A stretch of DNA of 64,000 nucleotides. Origin: Methylobacterium sp. SyP6R. Its GTDB lineage: Bacteria > Pseudomonadota > Alphaproteobacteria > Rhizobiales > Beijerinckiaceae. The stretch spans positions 6,254,501 through 6,318,500 of the forward strand of contig NZ_JAAQRC020000001.1 in assembly GCF_019216885.1 (NCBI RefSeq). The letters run 5' to 3'. How positions within the stretch are numbered: position 1 is the stretch's first letter; every line of letters starts with the position of its first letter. A program made the translations under genes and the position numbers. The notes beneath the pieces are model-generated. The model worked only from the letters and a program-made list of their open reading frames with translations, searched no databases and had not been told where the DNA came from. Below, one piece after another: positions 29,456 through 38,076 of the stretch.

Positions 29456-30769
29456 ATGGCACAGGTTGAATCGACCAAGAGCTCGGGCCGGCTGACGCTC
29501 TATACCGGCATCGGCCTCGCGCTTGGCGTCGCGGTCGGCGCGGTCCTGCACGGCATGGCGGGAAGCCCCGCGGAAGCGAAGGAGATCGCCGGCTACTTCA
29601 CCATCGGCACCGACATCTTCCTGCGGCTGATCAAGATGATCATCGCGCCGCTCGTCTTCGCCACCATCGTGTCGGGTATCGCGAGCTTCGGCGACACCAA
29701 GGCGGTCGGCCGCGTCGCGGGCTTCGCCATGGGCTGGTTCATCACCGCCTCGATCGTCTCGCTGTCGCTCGGCTTCCTCGTCGCCAACATCTTCCAGCCC
29801 GGCGCCAGCCTCGGCCTGCCGCTGCCGGACGCCGCGGCGCAGACGGGCCTGAAGGCCGCCTCGATCAACCTGCGCGAGTTCATCACCCACGTCTTCCCGA
29901 CCAGCATCGTCTCGGCGATGGCGACGAACGAGGTGCTGCAGATCCTGGTCTTCTCGGTGTTCTTCGGCTTCGGCCTCAGCGCGATCGACCGTCGTTACGC
30001 CGACCCGATGGTCCACATGCTGAACGGGCTCGCCGCCGTGATGTTCAAGGTCACCGACGCGGTGATGAAGGTGGCGCCGCTCGCGGTCTTCGCCGCCATG
30101 GCCTCGGTCGTCACCATCCAGGGCCTCGGCGTGCTGATCGATTACGGCAAGTTCATCGCCGTGTTCTACCTTGGCCTCGCCGTGTTGTGGGCGCTCTTGA
30201 TCGGCGCCGGCTGGCTGGTGCTCGGCACCAGCGTCGTGCGGCTGCTGCGCCTCCTGCGCACCCCGATGATCGTCGCCTTCTCGACCGCCAGCAGCGAGGC
30301 CGCCTTCCCGCGCACCGTCGAGGTGCTGGAAAAGTTCGGCGTGCGCCCCCGCGTCACCGGTTTCGTCCTGCCGCTCGGCTACTCGTTCAACCTCGACGGC
30401 TCGATGATGTACCAGGCGCTCGCCTCGCTGTTCATCGCCCAGGCCTTCGGCATCCATCTCGGCATCACCGAGCAGCTCACCATGCTGCTCGTCATGATGG
30501 TGACCAGCAAGGGCATCGCCGGCGTGCCGCGCGCCTCGCTGGTGGTGGTCGCCGCCACCGTGCCGATGTTCGGCCTGCCCGCCGCCGGCATCCTGCTGAT
30601 CATGGGCGTCGACCAGATCCTCGACATGGGCCGCACCGTCACCAACGTGCTGGGCAACGGGCTCGCCACGGCGGCGGTCGCCCGCTGGCAGGGCGAGATG
30701 CAGGAGGGGACGGAGGACCTCGTCGAGGAGCCGGCGGCGGTGGCCCTGCCGACCGGCAAGGCAGCGTAA
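29456..30769 (+). CDS. Dicarboxylate/amino acid:cation symporter (DAACS family)
   Basis: 437 aa from ATG 29456 after a GGAGG box. Eight membrane helices with two re-entrant loops; family motifs are TIVSGIASFGD, the serine-rich loop AFSTASSEAAFPRT, and YSFNLDGSMMYQALASLFIAQ. It takes up aspartate/glutamate or C4-dicarboxylates with protons or sodium. Location behind aspA favours aspartate. The C-terminal tail is acidic and short. Confidence 0.9.
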   Translation: MAQVESTKSSGRLTLYTGIGLALGVAVGAVLHGMAGSPAEAKEIAGYFTIGTDIFLRLIKMIIAPLVFATIVSGIASFGDTKAVGRVAGFAMGWFITASIVSLSLGFLVANIFQPGASLGLPLPDAAAQTGLKAASINLREFITHVFPTSIVSAMATNEVLQILVFSVFFGFGLSAIDRRYADPMVHMLNGLAAVMFKVTDAVMKVAPLAVFAAMASVVTIQGLGVLIDYGKFIAVFYLGLAVLWALLIGAGWLVLGTSVVRLLRLLRTPMIVAFSTASSEAAFPRTVEVLEKFGVRPRVTGFVLPLGYSFNLDGSMMYQALASLFIAQAFGIHLGITEQLTMLLVMMVTSKGIAGVPRASLVVVAATVPMFGLPAAGILLIMGVDQILDMGRTVTNVLGNGLATAAVARWQGEMQEGTEDLVEEPAAVALPTGKAA

Positions 30770-30796
30770 TCGCGAGATGGCTGGCAGGCGTCGGCC

Positions 30797-31600
30797 CTAG
30801 CCGATGCCCGCCAACAGCTCGACGACCTTTTCGGGATGCGGCACCTGCACGTCGTGCGGCACCGCCAGTTCCCGGTACTGCCAGCCGGCCTTGGCCTTCG
30901 CCCGCTGCCGGCTCGGCTCGATCGCGGCGAGCGCCGGATTGGTGTAGGCGACGTAGGTCACGGGCAAGCCGGCGCCGGCGGGCTTCCCGAGCCGCACCGG
31001 ACTCTCGTAGGTGCCGATCGGGTGCGGCCGCAGGCGCTGGTGGAACCAGTCCTTGGCCGGCCCCGCCGGGATCGGGAAGGCCTCCGGGCCCGGCACCGGC
31101 AGGGCGACGCCCGCCCCCTGCTCCAGGACCGCCTTGCGCCGGGCATCGGCCATGCCGGCGGGCAGGATGGTGAAGGCGGTGTCGCCGTTCTCGGGGATCA
31201 GCGCATCGAGATAGACGATGTGGCGGATCCGGTCGGTCAGGCGGTCGGCGACCCCCGTCACCGCCATGCCGCCGTAGGAATGCCCGACCAGCACGATGTC
31301 GCGCAGGTCCTCGAACGCGATCAGGTTCGCCACGTCCTCGATATGGGTGTCGACGGTGATCTGGCGCGACAGCAGGTGGCTGCGCTCGCCGAGCCCGGTC
31401 TGGGTCGGCGTGAAGACCCGGTGCCCCTGGCCGCGCAAGGCCGCGGCGACGTCGTGCCAGATCCAGCCGCCGCCATAGGCGCCGTGCACCAGCACGTAGG
31501 TCTTCGGCGCCGCACCTTGCGCCTGCACGGCGCCCGACGCGAGGGCGGCGGCGCCGAGGGCGGAGACGCCCGCCAGGGCGGTTCTGCGATTGACCGTCAC
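30797..31600 (-). CDS. Exported alpha/beta-fold hydrolase
   Basis: 267 aa from GTG 31600, chosen because GGAGG lies nine bases upstream; an in-frame ATG at 31669 lacks one. A twin-arginine-like or Sec signal (NRRTALAGVSALGAAALASG) precedes the mature protein. The domain starts TYVLVHGAYGGGWIW with the oxyanion His-Gly, nucleophile elbow GHSYGG, and a C-terminal His in VQVPHPEKV. It resembles small esterases of the MenH/hydroxynitrile lyase type. The substrate is unknown. It is convergent with the symporter gene. Confidence 0.85.
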   Translation of the reverse strand: MTVNRRTALAGVSALGAAALASGAVQAQGAAPKTYVLVHGAYGGGWIWHDVAAALRGQGHRVFTPTQTGLGERSHLLSRQITVDTHIEDVANLIAFEDLRDIVLVGHSYGGMAVTGVADRLTDRIRHIVYLDALIPENGDTAFTILPAGMADARRKAVLEQGAGVALPVPGPEAFPIPAGPAKDWFHQRLRPHPIGTYESPVRLGKPAGAGLPVTYVAYTNPALAAIEPSRQRAKAKAGWQYRELAVPHDVQVPHPEKVVELLAGIG

Positions 31601-31756
31601 GCTGTGTTTCCTCCGGTTGTTCGTTCTTGAAAGTGTTGTAGCGGCGCGCCGGCCAAGGTCCAGCGACATGAATGCGCGGGGGGCGGCTCGCGCGCGGCCC
31701 GGCCGGTGCTATGGAAGACCGACACGCCTGCCACCACACGAGGGCACGAGCCACCG

Positions 31757-32965
31757 ATGACCCACGCGGAGACCACCCCCCCGGACCTCGCCGCCGGCCT
31801 CTCGCCGCGGATGCGCGGCATCGGCACGAGCCAGATCGGTCTCGTCGCCGATCGCGGCCGGGACGACCCCGAGGTGGTCAAGCTGTGGATCGGCGAGGGC
31901 GACCTGCCGACGCCGCCCTTCATCGTCGAGGCGGCGCACCGGGCGATGCTGGCGGGGCACACCCGCTACGCCACCTCGCTCGGTATCCCGCGCCTGCGCG
32001 AGGCCCTGAGCGCCTATCACGCCCGGCACTGGGGCGTGGAAGTCCCGCCGGAGCGCTTCGCCGTCACCGCGGGCGGCATGAACGCCATCATGCAGGCGGC
32101 CCAGGCGCTGCTGGAGCCCGGCGACGAGATCATCATCCCCTCCCCGGCCTGGCCGAACCTGGCGGAAGCCGTGCGGATCACCGGCGGCGTCCCGGTGACG
32201 GTGCCCTACCGGGTGCAGGGCGACGGGCGCTTCGCCCTGCCGCTCGCCGACATCGAGGCCGCCATCACCTCGCGCACCCGCGTAATCGTGGTGAACTCGC
32301 CCTCGAACCCGACCGGCTGGACCATGCCGCTCGACGAGATGAAGGCGTTGCGCGATCTCGCCCGGGCGCGGGACCTGTGGATCCTCTCCGACGAGGTCTA
32401 CGCCCACTTCACCTACGGCAACGCCATCGCGCCGTCCTTCCTGCAGATCTGTACCGAGGACGACCGGCTGATCGTCACCAACACCTTCTCGAAGAACTGG
32501 GCGATGACCGGCTGGCGCGCCGGCTGGCTGATCGCTCCAAGAGGGCTGGCGCCGACCTTCGCCAAGCTCGGCCAGTACAACACCACCTCGATCCCGACCT
32601 TCATCCAGCACGCCGCCGTGACGGCGCTCGAGGAAGGCGACGGCTTCATCCGCCAGATGGTCGCCCGCTGCGCCGAGAGCCGGGAGATCCTGGTCGCGGG
32701 GCTCTCCCGCCTGCCCGGCGTCACCGTGTCGGTGCCGGAGGGCGCCTTCTACCTGATGGCCCGGGTCGCCGGCCCCGGCACCCCGCGCCCCGACGAGACC
32801 AGCCTCGGCATCGCCTTCCGCCTCCTCGAGGAGGCGAAGGTCGGCGTCGCGCCCGGGACCGCCTTCGGGCCGGAGGGCGAGGGTTTCATCCGCCTGTGCT
32901 TCGCCATCAGCCCGGGCCTCGCCCGGGAGGCGGTGGCGCGCCTTACCCCCGTCCTGAGCCGCTGA
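31757..32965 (+). CDS. PLP-dependent aminotransferase, class I/II
   Basis: 402 aa from ATG 31757. Fold type I: GGMNAIMQAAQALLEPGDEI, NSPSNPTGWTMPLDEM, the Asp and Tyr in WILSDEVYAHFTY, and the PLP lysine in TNTFSKNWAMTGWRAGWLIA. It swaps an amino group between an amino acid and a 2-oxo acid. The next gene, 12 bases on, encodes a 2-hydroxyacid dehydrogenase that could reduce the resulting keto acid, so the two likely act in sequence. The amino acid is unknown. Confidence 0.9.
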   Translation: MTHAETTPPDLAAGLSPRMRGIGTSQIGLVADRGRDDPEVVKLWIGEGDLPTPPFIVEAAHRAMLAGHTRYATSLGIPRLREALSAYHARHWGVEVPPERFAVTAGGMNAIMQAAQALLEPGDEIIIPSPAWPNLAEAVRITGGVPVTVPYRVQGDGRFALPLADIEAAITSRTRVIVVNSPSNPTGWTMPLDEMKALRDLARARDLWILSDEVYAHFTYGNAIAPSFLQICTEDDRLIVTNTFSKNWAMTGWRAGWLIAPRGLAPTFAKLGQYNTTSIPTFIQHAAVTALEEGDGFIRQMVARCAESREILVAGLSRLPGVTVSVPEGAFYLMARVAGPGTPRPDETSLGIAFRLLEEAKVGVAPGTAFGPEGEGFIRLCFAISPGLAREAVARLTPVLSR

Positions 32966-32977
32966 AGGGAGGATTCG

Positions 32978-33925
32978 ATGTCCGAGACCATCGCCTTCCT
33001 GGGCAACCTCGACGCGGAGGAGGAAGCCGACTTCCTGGCGGCACTCGCCGCTTCCCTCCCCGAGGAGACCATCCGGCCGTTCCGGCTCTTGAGCGCGCAG
33101 GAGCGCGAGGCCGCCCGGATCGCCATCGTGGCCAATCCCGATCCCGCCGAGGTGGCGCAGCTGCCGAACCTCGCCTGGATCCACAGCCTGTGGGCGGGGG
33201 TCGAGCGGCTGGTGCGCGATCTCGGGGCAAGCGGCGTGCCGATCGTCCGCCTGATCGATCCCGAACTCGCCCGCACGATGGCCGAGGCGGTGCTGGCCTG
33301 GACCTATTACCTCCAGCGCGACATGCCGGCCTATCGGCGCCAGCAGGAAGCCGGGACCTGGCGCCAGCTCGCCTATCGCCCGCCGGGCGAGACGACGATC
33401 GGGATCCTCGGCCTCGGGACGCTCGGGAGCGCGGCGGCGGAGCGGCTGGTCGGTGCGGGGTTCAGGGTCGCGGCCTGGAGCCGCTCGCCCAAGGCGGCGC
33501 CGCCGGGAGTGACGGGCTTCTCCGGGCCGGAGGGGCTGGCCGGCCTGCTGGCGTCGAGCGACGTCGCCGTCTGCCTGCTGCCGCTGACCGAGGAGACGCG
33601 CGGTCTCCTCGATGCCGGGCGGCTGTCCACGATGAAGCCGGGGGCGGCGCTGATCAATTTCGGCCGCGGGCCGATCGTCGCGACCGACGCCCTGCTGGCC
33701 GCCCTCGACGGGGGCCGGCTCTCGCACGCGGTGCTGGACGTGTTCGAGGTCGAGCCGCTGCCGGCGGAGTCTCCCCTGTGGCGCCACCCCGAGGTGACCG
33801 TGCTGCCGCACATCTCCGGGCCGACCACCCCGGCAAGCAGCGCCGCCATCGTCGCCGGCAACCTCCGCGCCTATCGCGCCACGGGTCGGATCCCGCAGGC
33901 GGTGGACGTGGCACGGGGCTACTGA
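32978..33925 (+). CDS. D-2-hydroxyacid dehydrogenase (GhrA-like)
   Basis: 315 aa. NAD(P)H-dependent reduction of glyoxylate, hydroxypyruvate or similar 2-oxo acids. The nucleotide domain has GILGLGTLGSAAAERL and WSRSPK, where Arg-Ser favours NADPH. The catalytic set is Arg in NFGRGPIVATDALLAAL, Glu in DVFEVEPLPAESPLW and His in VLPHISG. The short N-terminal domain is as in E. coli GhrA. It forms a unit with the aminotransferase; GGGAGGA precedes the ATG. Confidence 0.88.
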   Translation: MSETIAFLGNLDAEEEADFLAALAASLPEETIRPFRLLSAQEREAARIAIVANPDPAEVAQLPNLAWIHSLWAGVERLVRDLGASGVPIVRLIDPELARTMAEAVLAWTYYLQRDMPAYRRQQEAGTWRQLAYRPPGETTIGILGLGTLGSAAAERLVGAGFRVAAWSRSPKAAPPGVTGFSGPEGLAGLLASSDVAVCLLPLTEETRGLLDAGRLSTMKPGAALINFGRGPIVATDALLAALDGGRLSHAVLDVFEVEPLPAESPLWRHPEVTVLPHISGPTTPASSAAIVAGNLRAYRATGRIPQAVDVARGY

Positions 33926-33942
33926 GAGATCCGGCGCGCCCT

Positions 33943-34551
33943 TCAGGCAACGCGCCGGAGCCGGAGCTCGGGCGGCGGGGCCTGTCCCGCACCGGCTTCC
34001 GTCAGCCCCGCCTGACGGAGGCGCTGCAGCCAGTCCAGGGCGCTGCGGGCGGCCTCCTCGGCCCGGCGCGCCCGGCTCTCGGCGGCCTCGATCGTCGCGG
34101 CCGCCCGCGCCTCGGCGGCACGCGCCCGGTCCTCGGCCGCCCTCACCCGTGCTTCCGCCCGGGCCTCGCGCTCGGCCGCTTCGTCGAGCCGCTTGTGGGC
34201 GCTGCGCAGCAACGCCTGGGCCTGCGCCTCGCGGTGGCGGGCCTGCAATTCGGAACCGCCGGGCCCGCTCGGCACGGCCGGATCGCACGCGGCCTTGCGC
34301 ACATGCGCGATCAGCGCGTCCCAGTCGCGCGGCGACGAAGCGCCATCGACCGGCGTCAATCCCTCGCGTGCGTTCATGGCCCCGACCGACTGGATCACGT
34401 CGCCGAGATTCGCGACGAAGCTCTGCTCCAGCCAATCGCACTCGCTGCTCGGCCGTGTCGCGCGGATGCTCTCGAAAACGTCGAGTCCCATGACGTAAGT
34501 CCCGTCGGCCTCGTCGGGCCATCGATGAGTGCCGAACCCGACATTCGCCAA
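33943..34551 (-). CDS. Ala/Arg-rich coiled-coil protein, unknown function
   Basis: 202 aa. The first 100 residues are mixed (WPDEADGTYVMGLDVFESIR, WLEQSFVANLGDVIQ) with no known domain. Residues 105-175 are a charged helix with repeated Ala-Arg-Ala-Glu heptads, typical of a coiled coil. There is no signal peptide or membrane helix. Start is uncertain: MANVG or Met21 (MGLDVF). It is convergent with the dehydrogenase gene and stands alone. Confidence 0.6.
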   Translation of the reverse strand: MANVGFGTHRWPDEADGTYVMGLDVFESIRATRPSSECDWLEQSFVANLGDVIQSVGAMNAREGLTPVDGASSPRDWDALIAHVRKAACDPAVPSGPGGSELQARHREAQAQALLRSAHKRLDEAAEREARAEARVRAAEDRARAAEARAAATIEAAESRARRAEEAARSALDWLQRLRQAGLTEAGAGQAPPPELRLRRVA

Positions 34552-35138
34552 CCATGGTTAATTCGTCGTTAAGTCAGGGAAATAAAGCCGAGATGCCGGT
34601 GAGTCGCGCCGGCCGGGCACCTGCGTCAGCGACCGCCTCGTCATCGCGAATACACACCTGGGGCATGAGACCGAAACGGCCGGGCGATACTGTATTGGAT
34701 CATCATTCGGCGTCACGGCCATCGCTGCGACGGCCGCCCATCCCGGAACGTTCGCTTCGCAGGCATTCGGCGCCTGTCGTTCCGCGGTCTGGACAGCATC
34801 ACGGAAGCAGACCTGCGCAGTCTCGCGTGCGGTGCACAACCCGGCGCACCGGACATCCGACTGATCGGCGGCGCATAGGACCTTGATGAAGGCCGAGCCA
34901 TCCTGTATTCTGACGAAAAACATAATATACATTATTTGAAATCGTAAACACAAATATTAAATATAGCACTACACATGTCCGTATGAAGATTTCTTTGAAT
35001 TTACGGCGAATTGCAATCCAGTCACCCAACACATCCACCACTCGAATATCGCTTCTTATCAACAAAGGCCGCCGACAAGACGGCTCGCCCACCCCGACAT
35101 CGATCGCTTCGTGCGTCGCGAGACCGGAGGAAGACAGC
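34552..35138. other. Intergenic region with AT-rich island
   Basis: 587 bases with no firm gene. Bases 34905-35000 are strikingly AT-rich (runs such as AATATACATTATTTGAAATC) in an otherwise GC-rich window. A minus-strand frame at 34558-34953 with several Cys was considered but lacks a ribosome site and family match. The AT island probably carries the promoter of the SGNH hydrolase gene and may mark acquired DNA. Confidence 0.4.
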
Positions 35139-36146
35139 ATGGCGGACGACACTTTCGCCCAGGACGAGGTCAGGCGGCGCATCGAGCGGGACATCGCCCG
35201 GCGCATCGCCGTCCACAAGGCGAACATCGCCCGGCTCGCGGCCGCCCAGGCCAGCGCGAGCCTGCTGGGAGCCCCGGTCCTCAACCGCCCCCTGGTCCTC
35301 CTCGCGCAGGGCGACAGCTGGTTCGACTATCCCCTGACGGGAAACGGGCTGCCGTTGGTCGATACCGACGTCGTCGCCCAGTTGCGCCGGATCGGCCCGA
35401 TGCCGCCGACCATCCTCAACCTCGCCCATCACGGCGATGCCGCGGTCGGGATGATGTCCCTCGAGAAGCAGTCGCGGATGATCGCGGCCCTGCGCGATCC
35501 GTCGAACTGGATCGACGGCAAGCCGGACGCGATCCTGTTCTCGGCCGGCGGCAACGACATCGCCGGGGAGCAGTTCTGCATCTTCCTCGATTTCAACGAC
35601 GGCAAGGCCAAGGGCCTCGACACGGAGCGCTTCGCCGGCGCGCTCGGCATGGTCGAGGCCTGCTACCTCGCCCTCTTCGCGATGCGGGACCGGGTGGCGC
35701 CCGGCGTGCCGATCCTCGCCCATTGCTACGACTTCCCGATTCCGAACGGCGCGCATCCGCCCTGCGCCGGCCCCTGGCTCAAGCCGTCGCTCGACTTCTG
35801 CAACTGGTCCACCGCGGCGGGAACGACCATCGTCCGGGAGGCGCTCGTCGCCTTCAAGGCCATGCTGGCGCGGCTCGCGGCGAACCCGGCCAACCGCTTC
35901 CACCTGATCGACACGCAGGGCACCCTCTCGGCCGCCGAGTGGGCGAACGAGCTCCATCCCGGCCCGGCGGGCTTCGCCAGGATCGCCCAGATCGTCGCGG
36001 CGGCCCTGGACGGGCTCGTCCGGCCGCCGGCGAGGATCCAGGCGCTCGCCGCCCTCGCGGCATCGTCGGCCGGTCAGGACACGCCGCCCGCAGAGCCGGG
36101 AGGCCGCGGAAAGCCGGTCCGCGGGACACATCGGCCGAAGTCTTGA
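35139..36146 (+). CDS. SGNH/GDSL-type hydrolase
   Basis: 335 aa from ATG 35139, with GGAGGAAG upstream; an in-frame ATG at 34983 lies in the AT-rich leader. Block I is LAQGDSWFDYP (Ser near 59), block III is FSAGGNDIAGEQ (Asn), and block V is WANELHPGPAGFARIA (His, with Glu in place of the more usual Asp at -3/-2). The helical N-terminus is charged (RRRIERDIARRIA). There is no signal peptide, so a cytoplasmic esterase or acyl hydrolase is likely. The substrate is unknown. The C-terminal 30 residues are Pro/Gly-rich. Confidence 0.82.
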   Translation: MADDTFAQDEVRRRIERDIARRIAVHKANIARLAAAQASASLLGAPVLNRPLVLLAQGDSWFDYPLTGNGLPLVDTDVVAQLRRIGPMPPTILNLAHHGDAAVGMMSLEKQSRMIAALRDPSNWIDGKPDAILFSAGGNDIAGEQFCIFLDFNDGKAKGLDTERFAGALGMVEACYLALFAMRDRVAPGVPILAHCYDFPIPNGAHPPCAGPWLKPSLDFCNWSTAAGTTIVREALVAFKAMLARLAANPANRFHLIDTQGTLSAAEWANELHPGPAGFARIAQIVAAALDGLVRPPARIQALAALAASSAGQDTPPAEPGGRGKPVRGTHRPKS

Positions 36147-36235
36147 GTGCGACGCCGGCACCACCCGCCGAAAATCCGCCCGCGGCCCGACCTTCGTCGT
36201 TGACGCCGTCGGGCCCGCCGGCCTAACCGGGGATC

Positions 36236-36598
36236 ATGCGCGTGAACCTGCCGACACGGTCGATCGGTCGCGCGACCATCGCGGTGGTCGCGCTCTACGC
36301 GCTATGCCTGCAGATGCTGCTCGGTGCGCTGGCGCCCGTGCCGGCCGGGGCGGCCCCGGGGGCGGTGATCTGCCACTCCGACGGGGCGGATGGATCGCCG
36401 CAGGCCGTCCCGCATTGCGCCCTCGCCTGCTGCGTCGCGGCCCACCACGTCGCCCTCGCAGCGCCTTTGCTGTTCGCCTTCGGGCTCGCCTGGGACGATC
36501 CCGTCCCGGCCGGCCGCTTCCCGCCCGCCGCCGACGAGAGCCCGGCCCGGGCCCCGCCCGACACCCATGCCAGCCCGCGAGGACCGCCGCAGGCCTGA
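36236..36598 (+). CDS. DUF2946-like Cys/His membrane-associated protein
   Basis: 120 aa. One N-terminal hydrophobic helix (IAVVALYALCLQMLLGAL) then VICHSDG, HCALACCVAAHH and a Pro-rich tail. Arrangement of Cys and His matches small DUF2946-type proteins often found beside TonB receptors for copper or other metals. It probably sits in the periplasm tethered to the inner membrane. The PepSY gene starts 48 bases later. Metal binding is inferred from composition. Confidence 0.65.
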   Translation: MRVNLPTRSIGRATIAVVALYALCLQMLLGALAPVPAGAAPGAVICHSDGADGSPQAVPHCALACCVAAHHVALAAPLLFAFGLAWDDPVPAGRFPPAADESPARAPPDTHASPRGPPQA

Positions 36599-36646
36599 TC
36601 GTGCCCTCGATGCCCGATCAGTCGCCTGTCCCGGATCCTCGACCCC

Positions 36647-38017
36647 ATGCCCAGCCTCTCCTCCGCCCCCGCCCCGGGGCGTGCGCGCCTGCGTGATGCC
36701 CTCCATCGCGCGGTGTGGCGCTGGCATTTCTATGCCGGCCTCCTCTGCCTGCCGTTCCTGATCCTCCTGTCGGTCACCGGCTCGGTCTACCTGTTCAAGG
36801 ACGAGATCAACCGCACGCTGTTCTCCCACCGTACCCTCGTTGCGGTGCGGGCGACGCCGCCCCTGTCGCCGGAGCGGCTGGTCTTCATCGCCGCCGAGGC
36901 GGTGCCGGACGCTCAGCCGACGACCTACGCGAGCCCGGAGGCGCCCGACCGTACGGCGATCGTCACCATGGCGGGGCCGAGGGGAAAGACCCTCGTCTAT
37001 CTCGATCCCTATGACGGTGCCGTCCTCGACCGGATCGGGCGCACCGACGAGGCGATGATGGTGGTGCGCCGGCTGCACAGCCTGGCGTATTTCGGGCCGG
37101 TGGCGAACGGGCTGATCGAGATCGTCGCCGGCTTCACGCTGATCCTGGTGCTCAGCGGGATCTACCTGTGGTGGCCGCGCCGGCAGGGCGGCGGAGTCGT
37201 GTCCGTCCGCGGGACGCCGGGCAAGCGGGTGTGGTGGCGCGACCTGCACGCCGTCACCGGCTTCGTCGCCGGGGCCGGCCTGTTCTTCCTCGCCGCCACC
37301 GGCCTGCCCTGGTCGATCCTGTGGGGCGACCAGTTCCGGGCGGTGTCGAACCGGGCCGGGCTCGGCCAGCCGAACGAGCTCTGGGCCGGAATGCCGGTCT
37401 CGACGGTGCCGATGGGCGCGGTGCTCGACCAGACCGGCTGGGCGCTCGAGGACGCGCCGCTGCCGCGCTCGGAAACCCGGGACGGGGTGCCGATCGGCAT
37501 CGACCGGGCGGTTGCGATCCTCACCGATCTCGGCATGCCGGCCGGCTACGAGCTGGCGTTGCCGGAGGGGCCGGCGGGCGTCTACGCGGCGGCCGCCTAT
37601 CCGCGCGACGTCACCCGCCAGCGGATGATCTCCCTCGACCAGTATACGGGCAAGCCGCTGGTCAACGTGAGTTTCGGCGATATCGGGATCGTCGGGCGCG
37701 GGATCCAGTACGGGATCGGGCTGCACAAGGGCGAGGTCGCCGGGCGGCTCAACCAATTGCTGATGCTGGCCTTCTGCCTCGCCACGATCCTGCTCGCGGT
37801 GACCGCCGCGGTGATGTGGTGGAAGCGCCGTCCCAAGGGCCGCCTCGGCGTGCCGGCCTGGCCCGACGACCGCCGGGCGGTCGGCGCCGTCACCGGCCTC
37901 GTCGTCGCGTTCGGGATCGTCTTCCCCCTCACCGGGCTGGCGATCCTGGCGATGATCGCCCTCGACGCGGCGGCCTTGAGCCTGCGGCGCGGATTCCGTC
38001 GCCCGGCGACGGCCTGA
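36647..38017 (+). CDS. PepSY-associated membrane protein (iron/metal-regulated type)
   Basis: 456 aa. Four main membrane helices: near residue 30 (FYAGLLCLPFLILLSVTGSV), 165-185, 210-230 and 370-450. PepSY domains lie between, with YLDPYDGAVLD and RLHSLAYFGPVANGLIEI. Family members are co-expressed with TonB-dependent siderophore or copper receptors, and some reduce the metal in the periplasm. It sits between the DUF2946-like and TonB receptor genes, consistent with one metal-uptake operon. Confidence 0.87.
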   Translation: MPSLSSAPAPGRARLRDALHRAVWRWHFYAGLLCLPFLILLSVTGSVYLFKDEINRTLFSHRTLVAVRATPPLSPERLVFIAAEAVPDAQPTTYASPEAPDRTAIVTMAGPRGKTLVYLDPYDGAVLDRIGRTDEAMMVVRRLHSLAYFGPVANGLIEIVAGFTLILVLSGIYLWWPRRQGGGVVSVRGTPGKRVWWRDLHAVTGFVAGAGLFFLAATGLPWSILWGDQFRAVSNRAGLGQPNELWAGMPVSTVPMGAVLDQTGWALEDAPLPRSETRDGVPIGIDRAVAILTDLGMPAGYELALPEGPAGVYAAAAYPRDVTRQRMISLDQYTGKPLVNVSFGDIGIVGRGIQYGIGLHKGEVAGRLNQLLMLAFCLATILLAVTAAVMWWKRRPKGRLGVPAWPDDRRAVGAVTGLVVAFGIVFPLTGLAILAMIALDAAALSLRRGFRRPATA

Positions 38018-38076
38018 CGCCACGCGTTTCTTGCCGGCGCCCCGCGCCGCCCCTCTCCTTCCACGAGATCTTTGCG

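Noticed and set aside
34558..34953. Minus-strand 131-codon frame with several Cys upstream of the coiled-coil gene
   Set aside because: It crosses the AT-rich promoter-like island, lacks a ribosome site and has no recognisable domain.
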